Below, one piece after another: positions 56,803-64,000 of a stretch of 64,000 nucleotides of DNA. Source of the DNA: Streptomyces diacarni (lineage in GTDB: Bacteria; Actinomycetota; Actinomycetes; Streptomycetales; Streptomycetaceae); assembly GCF_003323715.1 (NCBI RefSeq), contig NZ_QOIN01000026.1, positions 1 to 64,000 on the forward strand, given 5' to 3'. Within the stretch, counting starts at the first letter, position 1; each line of letters opens with the position of its first letter. A model generated the notes under the pieces. The model worked only from the letters and a program-made list of their open reading frames with translations. It had not been told where the DNA came from and ran no database searches. A program made the translations under genes and the position numbers.

Positions 56803-58542
56803 TTACCGCGTGCTGACCGTCTCCGTGTCCCGTCCCGAACGGAGCACCGTTCCGGGGACGGCGCCGGTCACCGTGTCGTCGCGTACGGTCCGCGTCCCGT
56901 TGACCCAGACGCCGACGATGCCGGTGGCACGGGAGTCGAGCCGGGGGCTGTCGCCGGGGAGGTCGTGGACGAGGGTGGCGGGTCCCGCGTCGATGCGCTC
57001 CGGGTCGAAGAGCACGAGGTCGGCGTGCCAGCCCTCGTGGACGCGGCCGCGCTCGCGCAGCCCCAGGAGGCGGGCGGGCTCGTCGGTGAGCATCCGTACG
57101 GCCCGCTCCAGTGGGGCGAGCTTGCGGCCGCGCAGGCAGTCGCCGAGGAACCGGGTGGTGTAGGGGGCCCCGCACATGCGGTCGAGGTGGGCGCCCGCGT
57201 CGGAGCCGCCCAGCAGCACGTCCTCGTGTTCCCAGGTGCGCCGGCGAAGCTCCCAGCTGGCCGGGTCGTTGTCGGTGGGCATGGGCCACAGCACCGTACG
57301 CAGCTCGTCTTCGGCGCAGATGTCGACGAGGCACGAGAACGGGTCCTGTCCGCGTTCGGCGGCGATGTCGGCGACGACGCGGCCGCTCAGGCCCTCGTTG
57401 GCGGCCGAGTACGTGTCGCCGATGACGTACCGGTCGAAGTGGGTGAGGCGGAGGAAGACGCCGGCCTCCTTGCTCTGTGCGCGGCGCAGCATCTCGGCGC
57501 GTACGTCCGCGTCCCGCAGCCTGGCGATACGTTCGGGTACGGGCAGGCTCAAAATCTCGCCCCAGCCGGGGATGAGGTTGAGCGCGCAGAAGGTGCCCAG
57601 CGACATGTTCATGGGCGTGAGGATCGGCATGGTAAGCGCGACGACCCGTCCGCCCTGTTCGCGCGCCCGTGCGCCGGCGGCCAGTTGGCGGGGCACCCGG
57701 TCGGGGACGGCGGCGTCGATGGTCAGCACGTTCCAGTTGAGCGGCCGTCCGGCTGCCGCCGACATCCGGGCGAACAGCTCGATCTCGTCGTCGGAGAACA
57801 TGTCGAGGCAGCCCGCGACGATGGCCTCGATCTGGGTGCCCTCGTGGTCGGCGACGGCGCGTGAGAGGGCCAGCAGTTCCTCGGGGCGCGCGTGGCGTGA
57901 GGCGACCGGCTCGCCGTCCCCGTCGGAGTGGCTGGCCGACTGGGTGGTCGACAGCCCCCACGCCCCGGCGTCCATGGCCTCGTGGAAGAGCCGCAGCATC
58001 TCCCCCAGCTGTTCCTCGTCGGGCTGCCCCCCGATGGCGTCCTCGCCCATGACGTGCCGCCGCAGCGCGCAGTGGCCCACCATGAAGCCGGCGTTCACGG
58101 CGGTGCGGCCCTCGAGGGCGTCCAGGTAGTCGCCGAAGGTGTGCCAGTTCCAGGGGGCGCCTTCTTCCAGTGCGACGAGGGACATGCCCTCGACCTTGGA
58201 CATCATGCGGCGCGTGTAGTCGGCGTCCTGGGGGCGTGCGGGGTTCAGCGGGGCGAGCGTGAAGCCGCAGTTGCCGCCGGCGATCGTGGTGACGCCGTGG
58301 TTCATGGAGGGGGTGGCGTACGGGTCCCAGAACAGCTGGGCGTCGTAGTGGGTGTGCGGGTCGACGAACCCGGGGGCCAGGACGAGTCCGGTCGCGTCCT
58401 GACGGGTGCGGCTCTGCTCACGGACGGTGCCGGGCTCGGCGACCAGGGCGATGCGTCCTGCGCGCAGGCCGACGTCGGCGCGGTAGGCCGGTGCTCCGGT
58501 GCCGTCGACGACGGTGGCGCCCGTGATGAGGTGGTCAAGCAT
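56803..58542 (-). CDS. Amidohydrolase (N-acyl-D-amino-acid deacylase family)
   Basis: A 579-residue metal-dependent amidohydrolase. The metal motif is APGFVDPHTHYDAQLFWDPY; GVTTIAGGNCGFTLAPLNPA follows, typical of the D-aminoacylase/N-acyl-D-amino-acid deacylase group; the third site is VLLGGSDAGAHLDRMCGAPY, and the C-terminal composite beta domain has LGLRERGRVHEGWHADLVLF. Actinobacterial members beside LLM and SDR genes probably open a cyclic amide or lactone, not a D-amino acid; the substrate is unknown. ATG 58542 fits GGGAGGA upstream better than GTG 58551. Confidence 0.9.
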   Translation of the reverse strand: MLDHLITGATVVDGTGAPAYRADVGLRAGRIALVAEPGTVREQSRTRQDATGLVLAPGFVDPHTHYDAQLFWDPYATPSMNHGVTTIAGGNCGFTLAPLNPARPQDADYTRRMMSKVEGMSLVALEEGAPWNWHTFGDYLDALEGRTAVNAGFMVGHCALRRHVMGEDAIGGQPDEEQLGEMLRLFHEAMDAGAWGLSTTQSASHSDGDGEPVASRHARPEELLALSRAVADHEGTQIEAIVAGCLDMFSDDEIELFARMSAAAGRPLNWNVLTIDAAVPDRVPRQLAAGARAREQGGRVVALTMPILTPMNMSLGTFCALNLIPGWGEILSLPVPERIARLRDADVRAEMLRRAQSKEAGVFLRLTHFDRYVIGDTYSAANEGLSGRVVADIAAERGQDPFSCLVDICAEDELRTVLWPMPTDNDPASWELRRRTWEHEDVLLGGSDAGAHLDRMCGAPYTTRFLGDCLRGRKLAPLERAVRMLTDEPARLLGLRERGRVHEGWHADLVLFDPERIDAGPATLVHDLPGDSPRLDSRATGIVGVWVNGTRTVRDDTVTGAVPGTVLRSGRDTETVSTR

Positions 58543-58638
58543 GCTGCGCACGTCCTCCCTTGCTCGTCATGGGTGGTCAAGGCCGCGGCGTCGCGGCTCG
58601 TGACACGTCCGGCTGCCTGGGCGGCTCGGCTCCCGTTG

Positions 58639-58699
58639 CGCTCCCGCAGGCGCCGGGCGGCGCTCCCGCCGGCGCCGGGGCTCCCGCCGGCGCCGGGCG
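58639..58699. repeat. Triplicate 18-20 bp GC-rich repeat
   Basis: GCTCCCGCAGGCGCCGGG is followed by two copies of GCTCCCGCCGGCGCCGGG. It fills the gap between the two minus-strand genes (LLM and amidohydrolase) and can fold into GC-rich hairpins, which might act as a weak terminator. Confidence 0.8.
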
Positions 58700-58708
58700 C
58701 GGGCCGGC

Positions 58709-59836
58709 TCAGCCGCGTGCCGCGTCGCGGAAGCGGGTGGTGCGGTGCACGGGGTCGGTGTCGATCTGCGGAATGACGTGCTCACCGATGAGCTTGATCG
58801 TGTTCATCGTGTCCTCGTAGCTGATCCCGATGGGCAGCCCGAAGGAGAGCTGGTCGGCCCCGGCCTGTTCCCAGCGCTTGCACTGGCGCAGCACTTCTTC
58901 CGGGTTGCCGCAGATCATCAGTTCCTCGGCGATGAGCAGGTCGACGATCTCCGCCGTGTATTCGGGGATCAGCTCAGGCCACTGGGGGATGCCTTCGGGG
59001 CGGGGGAAGGTGTCGTGGTAGCGGAAGAGGAGGGACTGGAGGTAGTGCAGGCCGCCGTTGACGGCGATCTGCTTGGCTTTTTCGGTGGTCTCGGCGCAGA
59101 TGGCGGTGGAGGTGACCATGACGTTGTCGTTGACGTAGCCGCCGACGGGTTCCGCGTCTCCCACGGCCCCCTTGTAGGAGTCGACGACCCACTCCATGTC
59201 GGACACCTTCTGCACGCTGAAGCCGAGTACCCCCAGCCCCTTCTTCGCGGCCATCGCGTACGACGACGGCGAACCCGCCGCGTACCACATCGCCGGGTGT
59301 GAGCCCCCGTACGGCTTGGGAAGGATCTTGCGTGGGGGCAACGACCAGTGCTTCCCCTGAAACCCCTGGTACTCGTCCTGCAGCCACATCCTGGGGAACT
59401 CGGCGATCGTCTCTTCCCAGATCTCCTTGGTGTGATTCATGTCGGTGATGCCCGGCAGGAACCCGAGGATCTCGTGGGAGCCGGCCCCCCGGCCCGAGCC
59501 GAACTCCATGCGGCCGCCGGAGAGGTGGTCGAGCATGGCGACCTTCTCCGCGACCTTCACCGGGTGGTTGACCTGGGGCAGCGGGTTGAAGATGCCGGAG
59601 CCGAGGTGGATGCGCTCGGTGGCGTGGGCCAGGTATCCGAGGAAGACGTCGTTGGCGGACAGGTGGCTGTACTCCTCCAGGAAGTGGTGCTCGGAGGCCC
59701 ATGCGTACTTGAACCCCGACCTGTCCGCCTGGATGACGTACTCGGTCTCCTCGACCAGTGCCTTGTGCTCGGCCTGCGGATCGGTCCTGGCCCGCGCGGC
59801 GGGCACGTACCCCTGAACAAAGAGCCCGAATTCCAC
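58709..59836 (-). CDS. LLM-class flavin-dependent oxidoreductase (luciferase-like)
   Basis: A 375-residue bacterial-luciferase-like monooxygenase. MEFGLFVQGYVPAARARTDP, FKYAWASEHHFLEEYSHLSA (WxxEHH motif), LGSGIFNPLPQVNHPVKVAE, VAMLDHLSGGRMEFGSGRGA and IWEETIAEFPRMWLQDEYQG are typical of FMN- or F420-using LuxA-type enzymes. The ELMICGNPEEVLRQCKRWEQ segment near the C-terminus is also conserved. It may carry out a Baeyer-Villiger or hydroxylation step. GTG 59836 has GGGAGAG 8 nt upstream. A strong CTGAC-N5-GTCAG palindrome lies 41-55 nt before it. It heads the LLM-amidohydrolase-LLM run. Confidence 0.9.
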   Translation of the reverse strand: MEFGLFVQGYVPAARARTDPQAEHKALVEETEYVIQADRSGFKYAWASEHHFLEEYSHLSANDVFLGYLAHATERIHLGSGIFNPLPQVNHPVKVAEKVAMLDHLSGGRMEFGSGRGAGSHEILGFLPGITDMNHTKEIWEETIAEFPRMWLQDEYQGFQGKHWSLPPRKILPKPYGGSHPAMWYAAGSPSSYAMAAKKGLGVLGFSVQKVSDMEWVVDSYKGAVGDAEPVGGYVNDNVMVTSTAICAETTEKAKQIAVNGGLHYLQSLLFRYHDTFPRPEGIPQWPELIPEYTAEIVDLLIAEELMICGNPEEVLRQCKRWEQAGADQLSFGLPIGISYEDTMNTIKLIGEHVIPQIDTDPVHRTTRFRDAARG

Positions 59837-60313
59837 GGTGTCATCTCTCCCTCGGTGCGTTTCCGACGGCAGAAACCTGACGGGCCGTCAGATCGTGTCG
59901 CGTCCGACTCTGGCACCGCGGGGTGAAGGCGTCAATACGACGGACACCGGCTCGGCCGCACCGCCCGGCGGGAGAGCGCCCGCCGACACCCGCGCCTGTT
60001 CAGCCCCCGAAGGCACGCCCGGCACGGGAGGACAATGCGCCACCGAGAGGAGCGAACCGGCACGGAACAGAGCGATCCAGTACGACACGCGACAACCTGC
60101 GGCCACACGAGTGGGCCGACGCCACTCCCGTCCGAGCCGAACGCGTGAAGGATTCGTGAAGAATTGGTCACCAAAATCGTCGGCCCTTGCGAAGTCTTCC
60201 TGAGGGAAACGGAAACCTGCTCCCGCCGGCCCCTCATTCCGTTTCACAAGCGAAGCAGCAAATCGCCCACCCGGTCCGGACAGCGCACAGAACTCACCGC
60301 AGGTGGCCGCGCC
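59837..60313. other. Intergenic region upstream of the LLM/amidohydrolase unit
   Basis: About 475 bp between the LLM start and the end of the SDR gene. It holds operator site B at the left. From 60000 to 60310 there is no gene; the region around 60130-60280 is the least GC-rich. The small open frames present have no ribosome binding site or homology. Confidence 0.5.
59877..59891 (-). promoter_or_regulatory. Palindromic operator CTGACGG-G-CCGTCAG (site B)
   Basis: A perfect 7-bp-arm palindrome just before the LLM/amidohydrolase/LLM unit. The same 15 bases recur at 62171-62185. Confidence 0.78.
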
Positions 60314-61111
60314 TCACAGCACGGAGACTCCAGCCAGCCAGCCGCCGTCGACGACCAGGGGCGCGCCCGTCACGTACGAGGAATCCGCACAGCTGAGGAA
60401 GAGTGCCGCGCGCGCCACCTCCTCGGGGTGCCCCATGCGGCCCTGCGGGATGAGCTTCGCGTAGAAGGCGTCCGTGTCACTCCGCGCCGTCGCGGCACCG
60501 TCCAGCGGGAGACCGCTGTCCGCGGCCCTGGCGGGGTTCGTCATGGGGGTGTCGATCGCGCCGGGGCACAGCGCGTTGACGCGCACCCCCTTGTCGGCCA
60601 GCTCCATGGACGCCACGCGGGTCATGCCCACGATGGCGGCCTTGCTCGCGGCGTACGCGGTCAGGTAGGCCATGCCCGTCAGCGCCGCGTAGGAGGCGGT
60701 GTTGACGATGGTGCCGCCTCCCGCGCGGACCAGGCGCGGGGCGAGGGTCTTCATGCCGAGGAAACAGCCGGTCTGATTGACCTCGACCACCTCGCGGAAC
60801 TCCTCCACCGGGGTGGCGGACAACGTGTTGAAGCGCAGGATGCCGGCGTTGTTGACGAGGCCGTCCACGGCGCCGAACGCCTGCTCGGCGGCGTCTGCGG
60901 CCGCCTGCCAGCTGTGCTCGTCGCGCACGTCCAGGTGAACGTGGAGCGCGCGCTCGGGGCCCAGCCCCGCCGCCACCTGTGCGCCCTGCTCGTCCAGTAC
61001 GTCCCCCAGCACCACCTTGGCACCCTCGGCCGCGAACAACCGCGCCTCCGCGGCTCCCTGGCCCCGCGCGGCCCCGCTGACGAGAAGCACCCGTCCCTCC
61101 AGCTTGCCCAT
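60314..61111 (-). CDS. SDR-family oxidoreductase
   Basis: A 265-residue classical short-chain dehydrogenase. VLLVSGAARGQGAAEARLFA is the cofactor loop (GAARGQG), VVLGDVLDEQG with Asp after strand 2 suggests NAD(H); LVNNAGI and VNTASYAALTGMAYLTAYAA with SK next give NNAG and the YAASK dyad; VNALCPGAIDTPMTNPA follows. It resembles SDRs that oxidise steroid or terpenoid alcohols, but the substrate is not known. ATG 61111 fits MGKLEGRVLLVSG. It lies 95 bp after the LLM gene (61207-62154) on the same strand and is probably transcribed with it from operator C. Confidence 0.9.
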   Translation of the reverse strand: MGKLEGRVLLVSGAARGQGAAEARLFAAEGAKVVLGDVLDEQGAQVAAGLGPERALHVHLDVRDEHSWQAAADAAEQAFGAVDGLVNNAGILRFNTLSATPVEEFREVVEVNQTGCFLGMKTLAPRLVRAGGGTIVNTASYAALTGMAYLTAYAASKAAIVGMTRVASMELADKGVRVNALCPGAIDTPMTNPARAADSGLPLDGAATARSDTDAFYAKLIPQGRMGHPEEVARAALFLSCADSSYVTGAPLVVDGGWLAGVSVL

Positions 61112-61206
61112 CACGACCTCCTCGACCTCCTCGAAGAACGACGCCGGCGCGCCCGGACAGCGCCCTGGGAACGGGCGGCCGCACACGCCGCCCGGCCCGC
61201 CCCGGT

Positions 61207-62154
61207 TCAGTCCAGCAGCGGCGCGACCTGCTGGGCGTAGAGCTCCATTTGGTCGGTCAGCTCGTCCGCCGAGCGGGCGCGGAAACGCAGCTGGACCTGA
61301 GTGACGCCGAGGGCCTGGTACGCGCGGAGGGACTCGGCGATCGCGCCGGGCGCCCCCGTCAGGGTGCGGCGGCCGACGTCCCAGGTGGCCCGGCCCACGT
61401 ACAGCGGCTCCGCGAGGGCACCGACGGTGAAGGGCTGCCCGTCCAGGCGTGCCTCCCCGCGCAGCCTCCTGATGCGCTCGATCTTCGCCGCCAGTGCCTC
61501 CCTCGGGTCTCCCTGGGGCAGCCATCCGTCGCCGCGGAGGGCGGCACGGCGCACGGCTGCGGGCGAGGAGCCGCCGACCCACAGCGGCGGTCTGGGGCGC
61601 TGTGCGGGGCGGGGCCGCTGTCCGAGCCCGGAGAAGGAGAAGCGGGCGCCTTGCCAGACGGGGAACTCGTCGGGTCCGAGGGCCGCCTTGAGCGCGTCGA
61701 CCGTCTCGTCGAGCACTGCCCCGCGTGCGGCGAAGTCGGCGCCCAGTGCCTCGAACTCCTCGCGTACGTGTCCGGCGCCCACGCCGAGGATCAGACGCCC
61801 GCCGGAGAGGTGGTCGAGGGTGGCGTACTGCTTGGCGGTGGCCAGCGGGTGACGCAGGCCGACGACGGCGACGTGGCTGAGCAGCGCCGCCCGTTCGGTG
61901 GCCGCGGCCAGGAAGGAGAGGGTGGCGACAGGGTCGTACCACACGGTGCTCATCGCGCCGGCGAGCCTGCGCGGTATCGCCACGTGGTCGCAGCAGGCGA
62001 GGTAGGCGAAGCCGTGCCGGTCGGCGGCGCGGGCCACGGCAAGGAGTTCGGCGGGCCCCGCCGTGGCCTCCCAGGGCTCGGCGTAGAGGGTGCTCTGCGA
62101 CTGGACCGGCAGCTGTATCCCGTACGACAGCCGCCCTGAGGGATAAGTCAGCAC
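61207..62154 (-). CDS. F420-dependent LLM-class oxidoreductase (TIGR03619 type)
   Basis: A 315-residue luciferase-like oxidoreductase. YGIQLPVQSQSTLYAEPWEA, AVARAADRHGFAYLACCDHV, AIPRRLAGAMSTVWYDPVAT and LDHLSGGRLILGVGAGHVRE match the F420-dependent group; RPPLWVGGSSPAAVRRAALR and GDGWLPQGDPREALAAKIER are the middle motifs. GTG 62154 lies directly after GGAGGT, very tight spacing, and no other start is available before the conserved part. Operator site C is 17-31 nt upstream. It heads the LLM-SDR pair. Confidence 0.9.
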   Translation of the reverse strand: MLTYPSGRLSYGIQLPVQSQSTLYAEPWEATAGPAELLAVARAADRHGFAYLACCDHVAIPRRLAGAMSTVWYDPVATLSFLAAATERAALLSHVAVVGLRHPLATAKQYATLDHLSGGRLILGVGAGHVREEFEALGADFAARGAVLDETVDALKAALGPDEFPVWQGARFSFSGLGQRPRPAQRPRPPLWVGGSSPAAVRRAALRGDGWLPQGDPREALAAKIERIRRLRGEARLDGQPFTVGALAEPLYVGRATWDVGRRTLTGAPGAIAESLRAYQALGVTQVQLRFRARSADELTDQMELYAQQVAPLLD

Positions 62155-62170
62155 ACCTCCATGCTCATAC

Positions 62171-62185
62171 CTGACGGGCCGTCAG
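62171..62185 (-). promoter_or_regulatory. Palindromic operator CTGACGG-G-CCGTCAG (site C)
   Basis: Identical to site B, and here the arms extend to 8 bp (C at 62170, G at 62186). It lies directly before the LLM-SDR unit and would overlap the transcription start region. Confidence 0.8.
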
Positions 62186-62405
62186 GCAAGAGGGGCGAAC
62201 GGAAGTCCGAAAACAGCTGACGCGCGCTCAATTGGCCGGTCAGCGACCCGCCGTGCGGATTTGCTTCCAGCAACAGGGAGGGTGTATTCCGCATACGGCT
62301 GCGCGAAAAGCGCCGCTGAGGGAACATGGCGGCACCGCTGTTCCCTGATCGGTCCCGGCGGGGACGGATCAGATCGCACGACAACCCAATCGCTCAAGGA
62401 CGCCG

Positions 62406-64000
62406 ATGACCGAGATACCGGTGGCGCTGCTCGTCACCCTGTCCGTGGGGACGGCGGCCGCCGTGGCGCTCGCCCTCCTGCTGGCGCGTTCGATGCGGGA
62501 AGCGAGGCGGTTGCGTCAGCGCTCCGCCGTCGCCGAGAAGGACCTCCAGGACGCCATGCGGCACCAGGCGGCCCTCGCCACACGCGCACAGGCCGTCGAA
62601 GCCGAGGTACGGCACCTGGCAGCCGCCCGCATCCCGGACCTGGCCGCGGCACTGGCCCACCCGAACGTCCCCGTCCGCGGTGTCGCCGACCCCGCCTTCC
62701 GGGGCACCGAGCTGGACCGCTCGCTCGCCTCGGTGCTCGACCAGGTCGGCGACGCGGTCACCAAGGAGCGGCTGCGCGTGGACGGTGCGGCGCAGTCCGC
62801 GATGCGCGGCGCGACCACGACCATCCAGGCGCTCCTCTACCAGTTGCAGACCCGCCTGCAGACGATGCAGGAGCGCTACGACGACCCGTTCGTCGCGGAA
62901 GACCTGCTGGGCGCCGACTTCCTCAACGAGCAGGCGATCCGCCGCATCCAGGCCACCGCGATCGTCTGCGGCGCCTGGCCCGGACTGACCCGGCAGAACT
63001 CCCACATGGGAGACGTCGTCGTCGGCGCCATGTCCCGCCTGGTCGGATACGCGCGCGTCCAGGTCACCAACCAGCTGCGCGACCCGGTGGGCATCGTGGC
63101 CCGCGCCGTGGAGCCGGTGGCGGTCGCGCTGACCGAGCTGATGGCCAACGCCCTCCACTACTCGCACCCCGAGCTCCCCGTCGCCGTCACCATCCAGCAG
63201 GGCAACCGGGGCGCCTCGATCATCGTCGACGACGCGGGCGTCGGGATGCACGGGGAGGAGATGGAGCGCGCCCAGCGCATGATCACCGGTGAGGAGGTGC
63301 TGCTGCTGACCGAGCTGGGCGACCCGCCCAGGACGGGTCTGGCCACGGTGGGCCAGCTCGTCAAGCAGTACGGCTTCACGACCTCCATAGAGACGTCCCC
63401 CTACGGCGGTGTGCGCGCCATCGTGCACATCCCGGGCGAGACGCTGCTGACGCTGCTCGACGAGGAGGAGCAGCCGATGTCCCCCATGGCCCCCGTGCCG
63501 CGCGGCAGCGCGAGCACCGCGGCCCCCGCCCCGCCACACGGGCAGCCGGCCGCCCGTCCGGAGCCCGCGTACGGCGAGACCGTGCAGCTGGGCGCCGTTC
63601 AGGACCCGGCCGCCGACGCCGCCCCGCCGGTACGGCCCGTCGCGGGACCGGCGCCGTCCGCCACCGGCCCTGCCCACGCCGCGCCACGGGTACAGGACCC
63701 GGGCGGGCCCGCACACGGGAGCGGACCCGCCGTGCCCGACGGCGGCGACGCGCTGCCGCGCCGCCGGCGGAGGCACCCGGTCCCCGAGGCGTCGCTGGAC
63801 GCCACGGCCGCCGTCTCCCCCGAGCCCGCTCCGCACGGCGCGACGTCCGCACCACAGGCCCCGCAGCCCACCGCACACCCCCAGGCGTCACCGGAGGAGA
63901 GCGCGGAGCGCTGGGCGGCGTTCCAGCGCGGCACCGCCTCGGGCCGCGCGGCCGTCGACGAAGCGGCTGGGCCGGGCCCCTCACACCCCCACGCCGATCC
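62406..64000 (+). CDS. Conservon-type sensor kinase-like ATPase (CvnA-like), partial at window end
   Basis: At least 531 residues, running off the right edge. One N-terminal membrane helix (PVALLVTLSVGTAAAVALAL) is followed by a coiled coil (MREARRLRQRSAVAEKDLQD to about 75) and a helical part (VGDAVTKERLRVDGAAQSAM, ALLYQLQTRLQTMQERYDDP). The ATPase domain has an N box in ELMANALHYSHPELPV, G1 in VDDAGVGMHGEEM and G2 in PRTGLATVGQLVKQYGFTT. The His of a normal kinase is not evident. The remaining 150 residues are Pro/Ala-rich and disordered. Unlike most CvnA proteins it lacks a large outside sensor. Roadblock (CvnB), DUF742 (CvnC) and GTPase (CvnD) genes would be expected beyond 64000. ATG 62406 has no strong site. 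Confidence 0.8.
   Translation, partial: MTEIPVALLVTLSVGTAAAVALALLLARSMREARRLRQRSAVAEKDLQDAMRHQAALATRAQAVEAEVRHLAAARIPDLAAALAHPNVPVRGVADPAFRGTELDRSLASVLDQVGDAVTKERLRVDGAAQSAMRGATTTIQALLYQLQTRLQTMQERYDDPFVAEDLLGADFLNEQAIRRIQATAIVCGAWPGLTRQNSHMGDVVVGAMSRLVGYARVQVTNQLRDPVGIVARAVEPVAVALTELMANALHYSHPELPVAVTIQQGNRGASIIVDDAGVGMHGEEMERAQRMITGEEVLLLTELGDPPRTGLATVGQLVKQYGFTTSIETSPYGGVRAIVHIPGETLLTLLDEEEQPMSPMAPVPRGSASTAAPAPPHGQPAARPEPAYGETVQLGAVQDPAADAAPPVRPVAGPAPSATGPAHAAPRVQDPGGPAHGSGPAVPDGGDALPRRRRRHPVPEASLDATAAVSPEPAPHGATSAPQAPQPTAHPQASPEESAERWAAFQRGTASGRAAVDEAAGPGPSHPHAD

Overview
The window reads as a Streptomyces (or very close Streptomycetaceae) chromosome. It has very high GC with GC-rich third codon positions and frequent GTG/TTG starts. 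It carries the septation protein SepX, an HrdD-type sigma factor with a SigR-type promoter, a CofG-CofH fusion (FbiC), XRE/DUF397 pairs, a GOLPH3-like protein and a TTA (bldA-type) codon in an accessory gene. I assigned functions from recognisable motifs and from family knowledge; no search was run.

Layout. (1) 1-7.3 kb is an accessory patch that ends at a tRNA-Ala gene (7370-7443). It holds the 3' end of an IS110-family transposase, a truncated LysR gene, a macrolide-type glycosyltransferase, a DUF2637 membrane protein, a large NACHT-NTPase/multi-TM protein with a TTA codon, and a decayed IS5-family transposase. (2) 7.5-27 kb is conserved core: SepX, RimJ-like acetyltransferase, Mog/MoaB, MoaC, MoeA, GalU, 5-formyl-THF cyclo-ligase, a penicillin acylase-type hydrolase, a K+/H+ antiporter, an MFS carrier, a Ruc/FmdB-type redox chaperone behind a CIRCE operator, MTA phosphorylase, a CpaB-like protein, MscL, a NylC-like S58 peptidase and HrdD. 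SepX-RimJ-MoeA-GalU-cycloligase-Ruc-MscL matches the gene content of the M. tuberculosis Rv0985c-Rv0996 region. (3) 27.6-30.1 kb is a DHA2 drug exporter with a TetR regulator that has palindromic operators. (4) 30.5-41.4 kb carries a Tat-exported GH3 N-acetylhexosaminidase, tRNA-Arg(CCU), a lipoprotein, an ArsR regulator next to an internally deleted MFS gene, an XRE-TPR regulator divergent from an HFCD-type flavoprotein, and a TetR/FAD-monooxygenase/VOC set. (5) 41.4-49.7 kb has a GT-C-like membrane protein and a D,D-carboxypeptidase with an approximately 630-residue acidic cytoplasmic arm, then a GPP34 protein and an XRE/DUF397 pair. (6) 49.8-62.2 kb is a catabolic-looking block: three luciferase-like (LLM) oxidoreductases, two SDRs, an N-acyl-D-amino-acid-deacylase-type amidohydrolase, an EthD-like protein, the F420 precursor enzyme FbiC and an ADP-ribosylglycohydrolase. 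Three promoters here share a CTGAC-N5-GTCAG palindrome. (7) 62.4 kb to the end is the start of a conservon-type (CvnA-like) ATPase.

How it fits together: FbiC makes the Fo moiety of F420, which could serve the LLM enzymes beside it, and the shared palindrome suggests one TetR-like regulator for the oxidoreductase/SDR genes. The core block joins molybdenum cofactor, cell-division, UDP-glucose and stress functions. Two stress circuits are visible in the DNA: HrcA/CIRCE on the redox chaperone and SigR on hrdD. A further trait is a large number of small intergenic tandem repeats (units of 9, 11, 17, 19 and 22 bp and longer).
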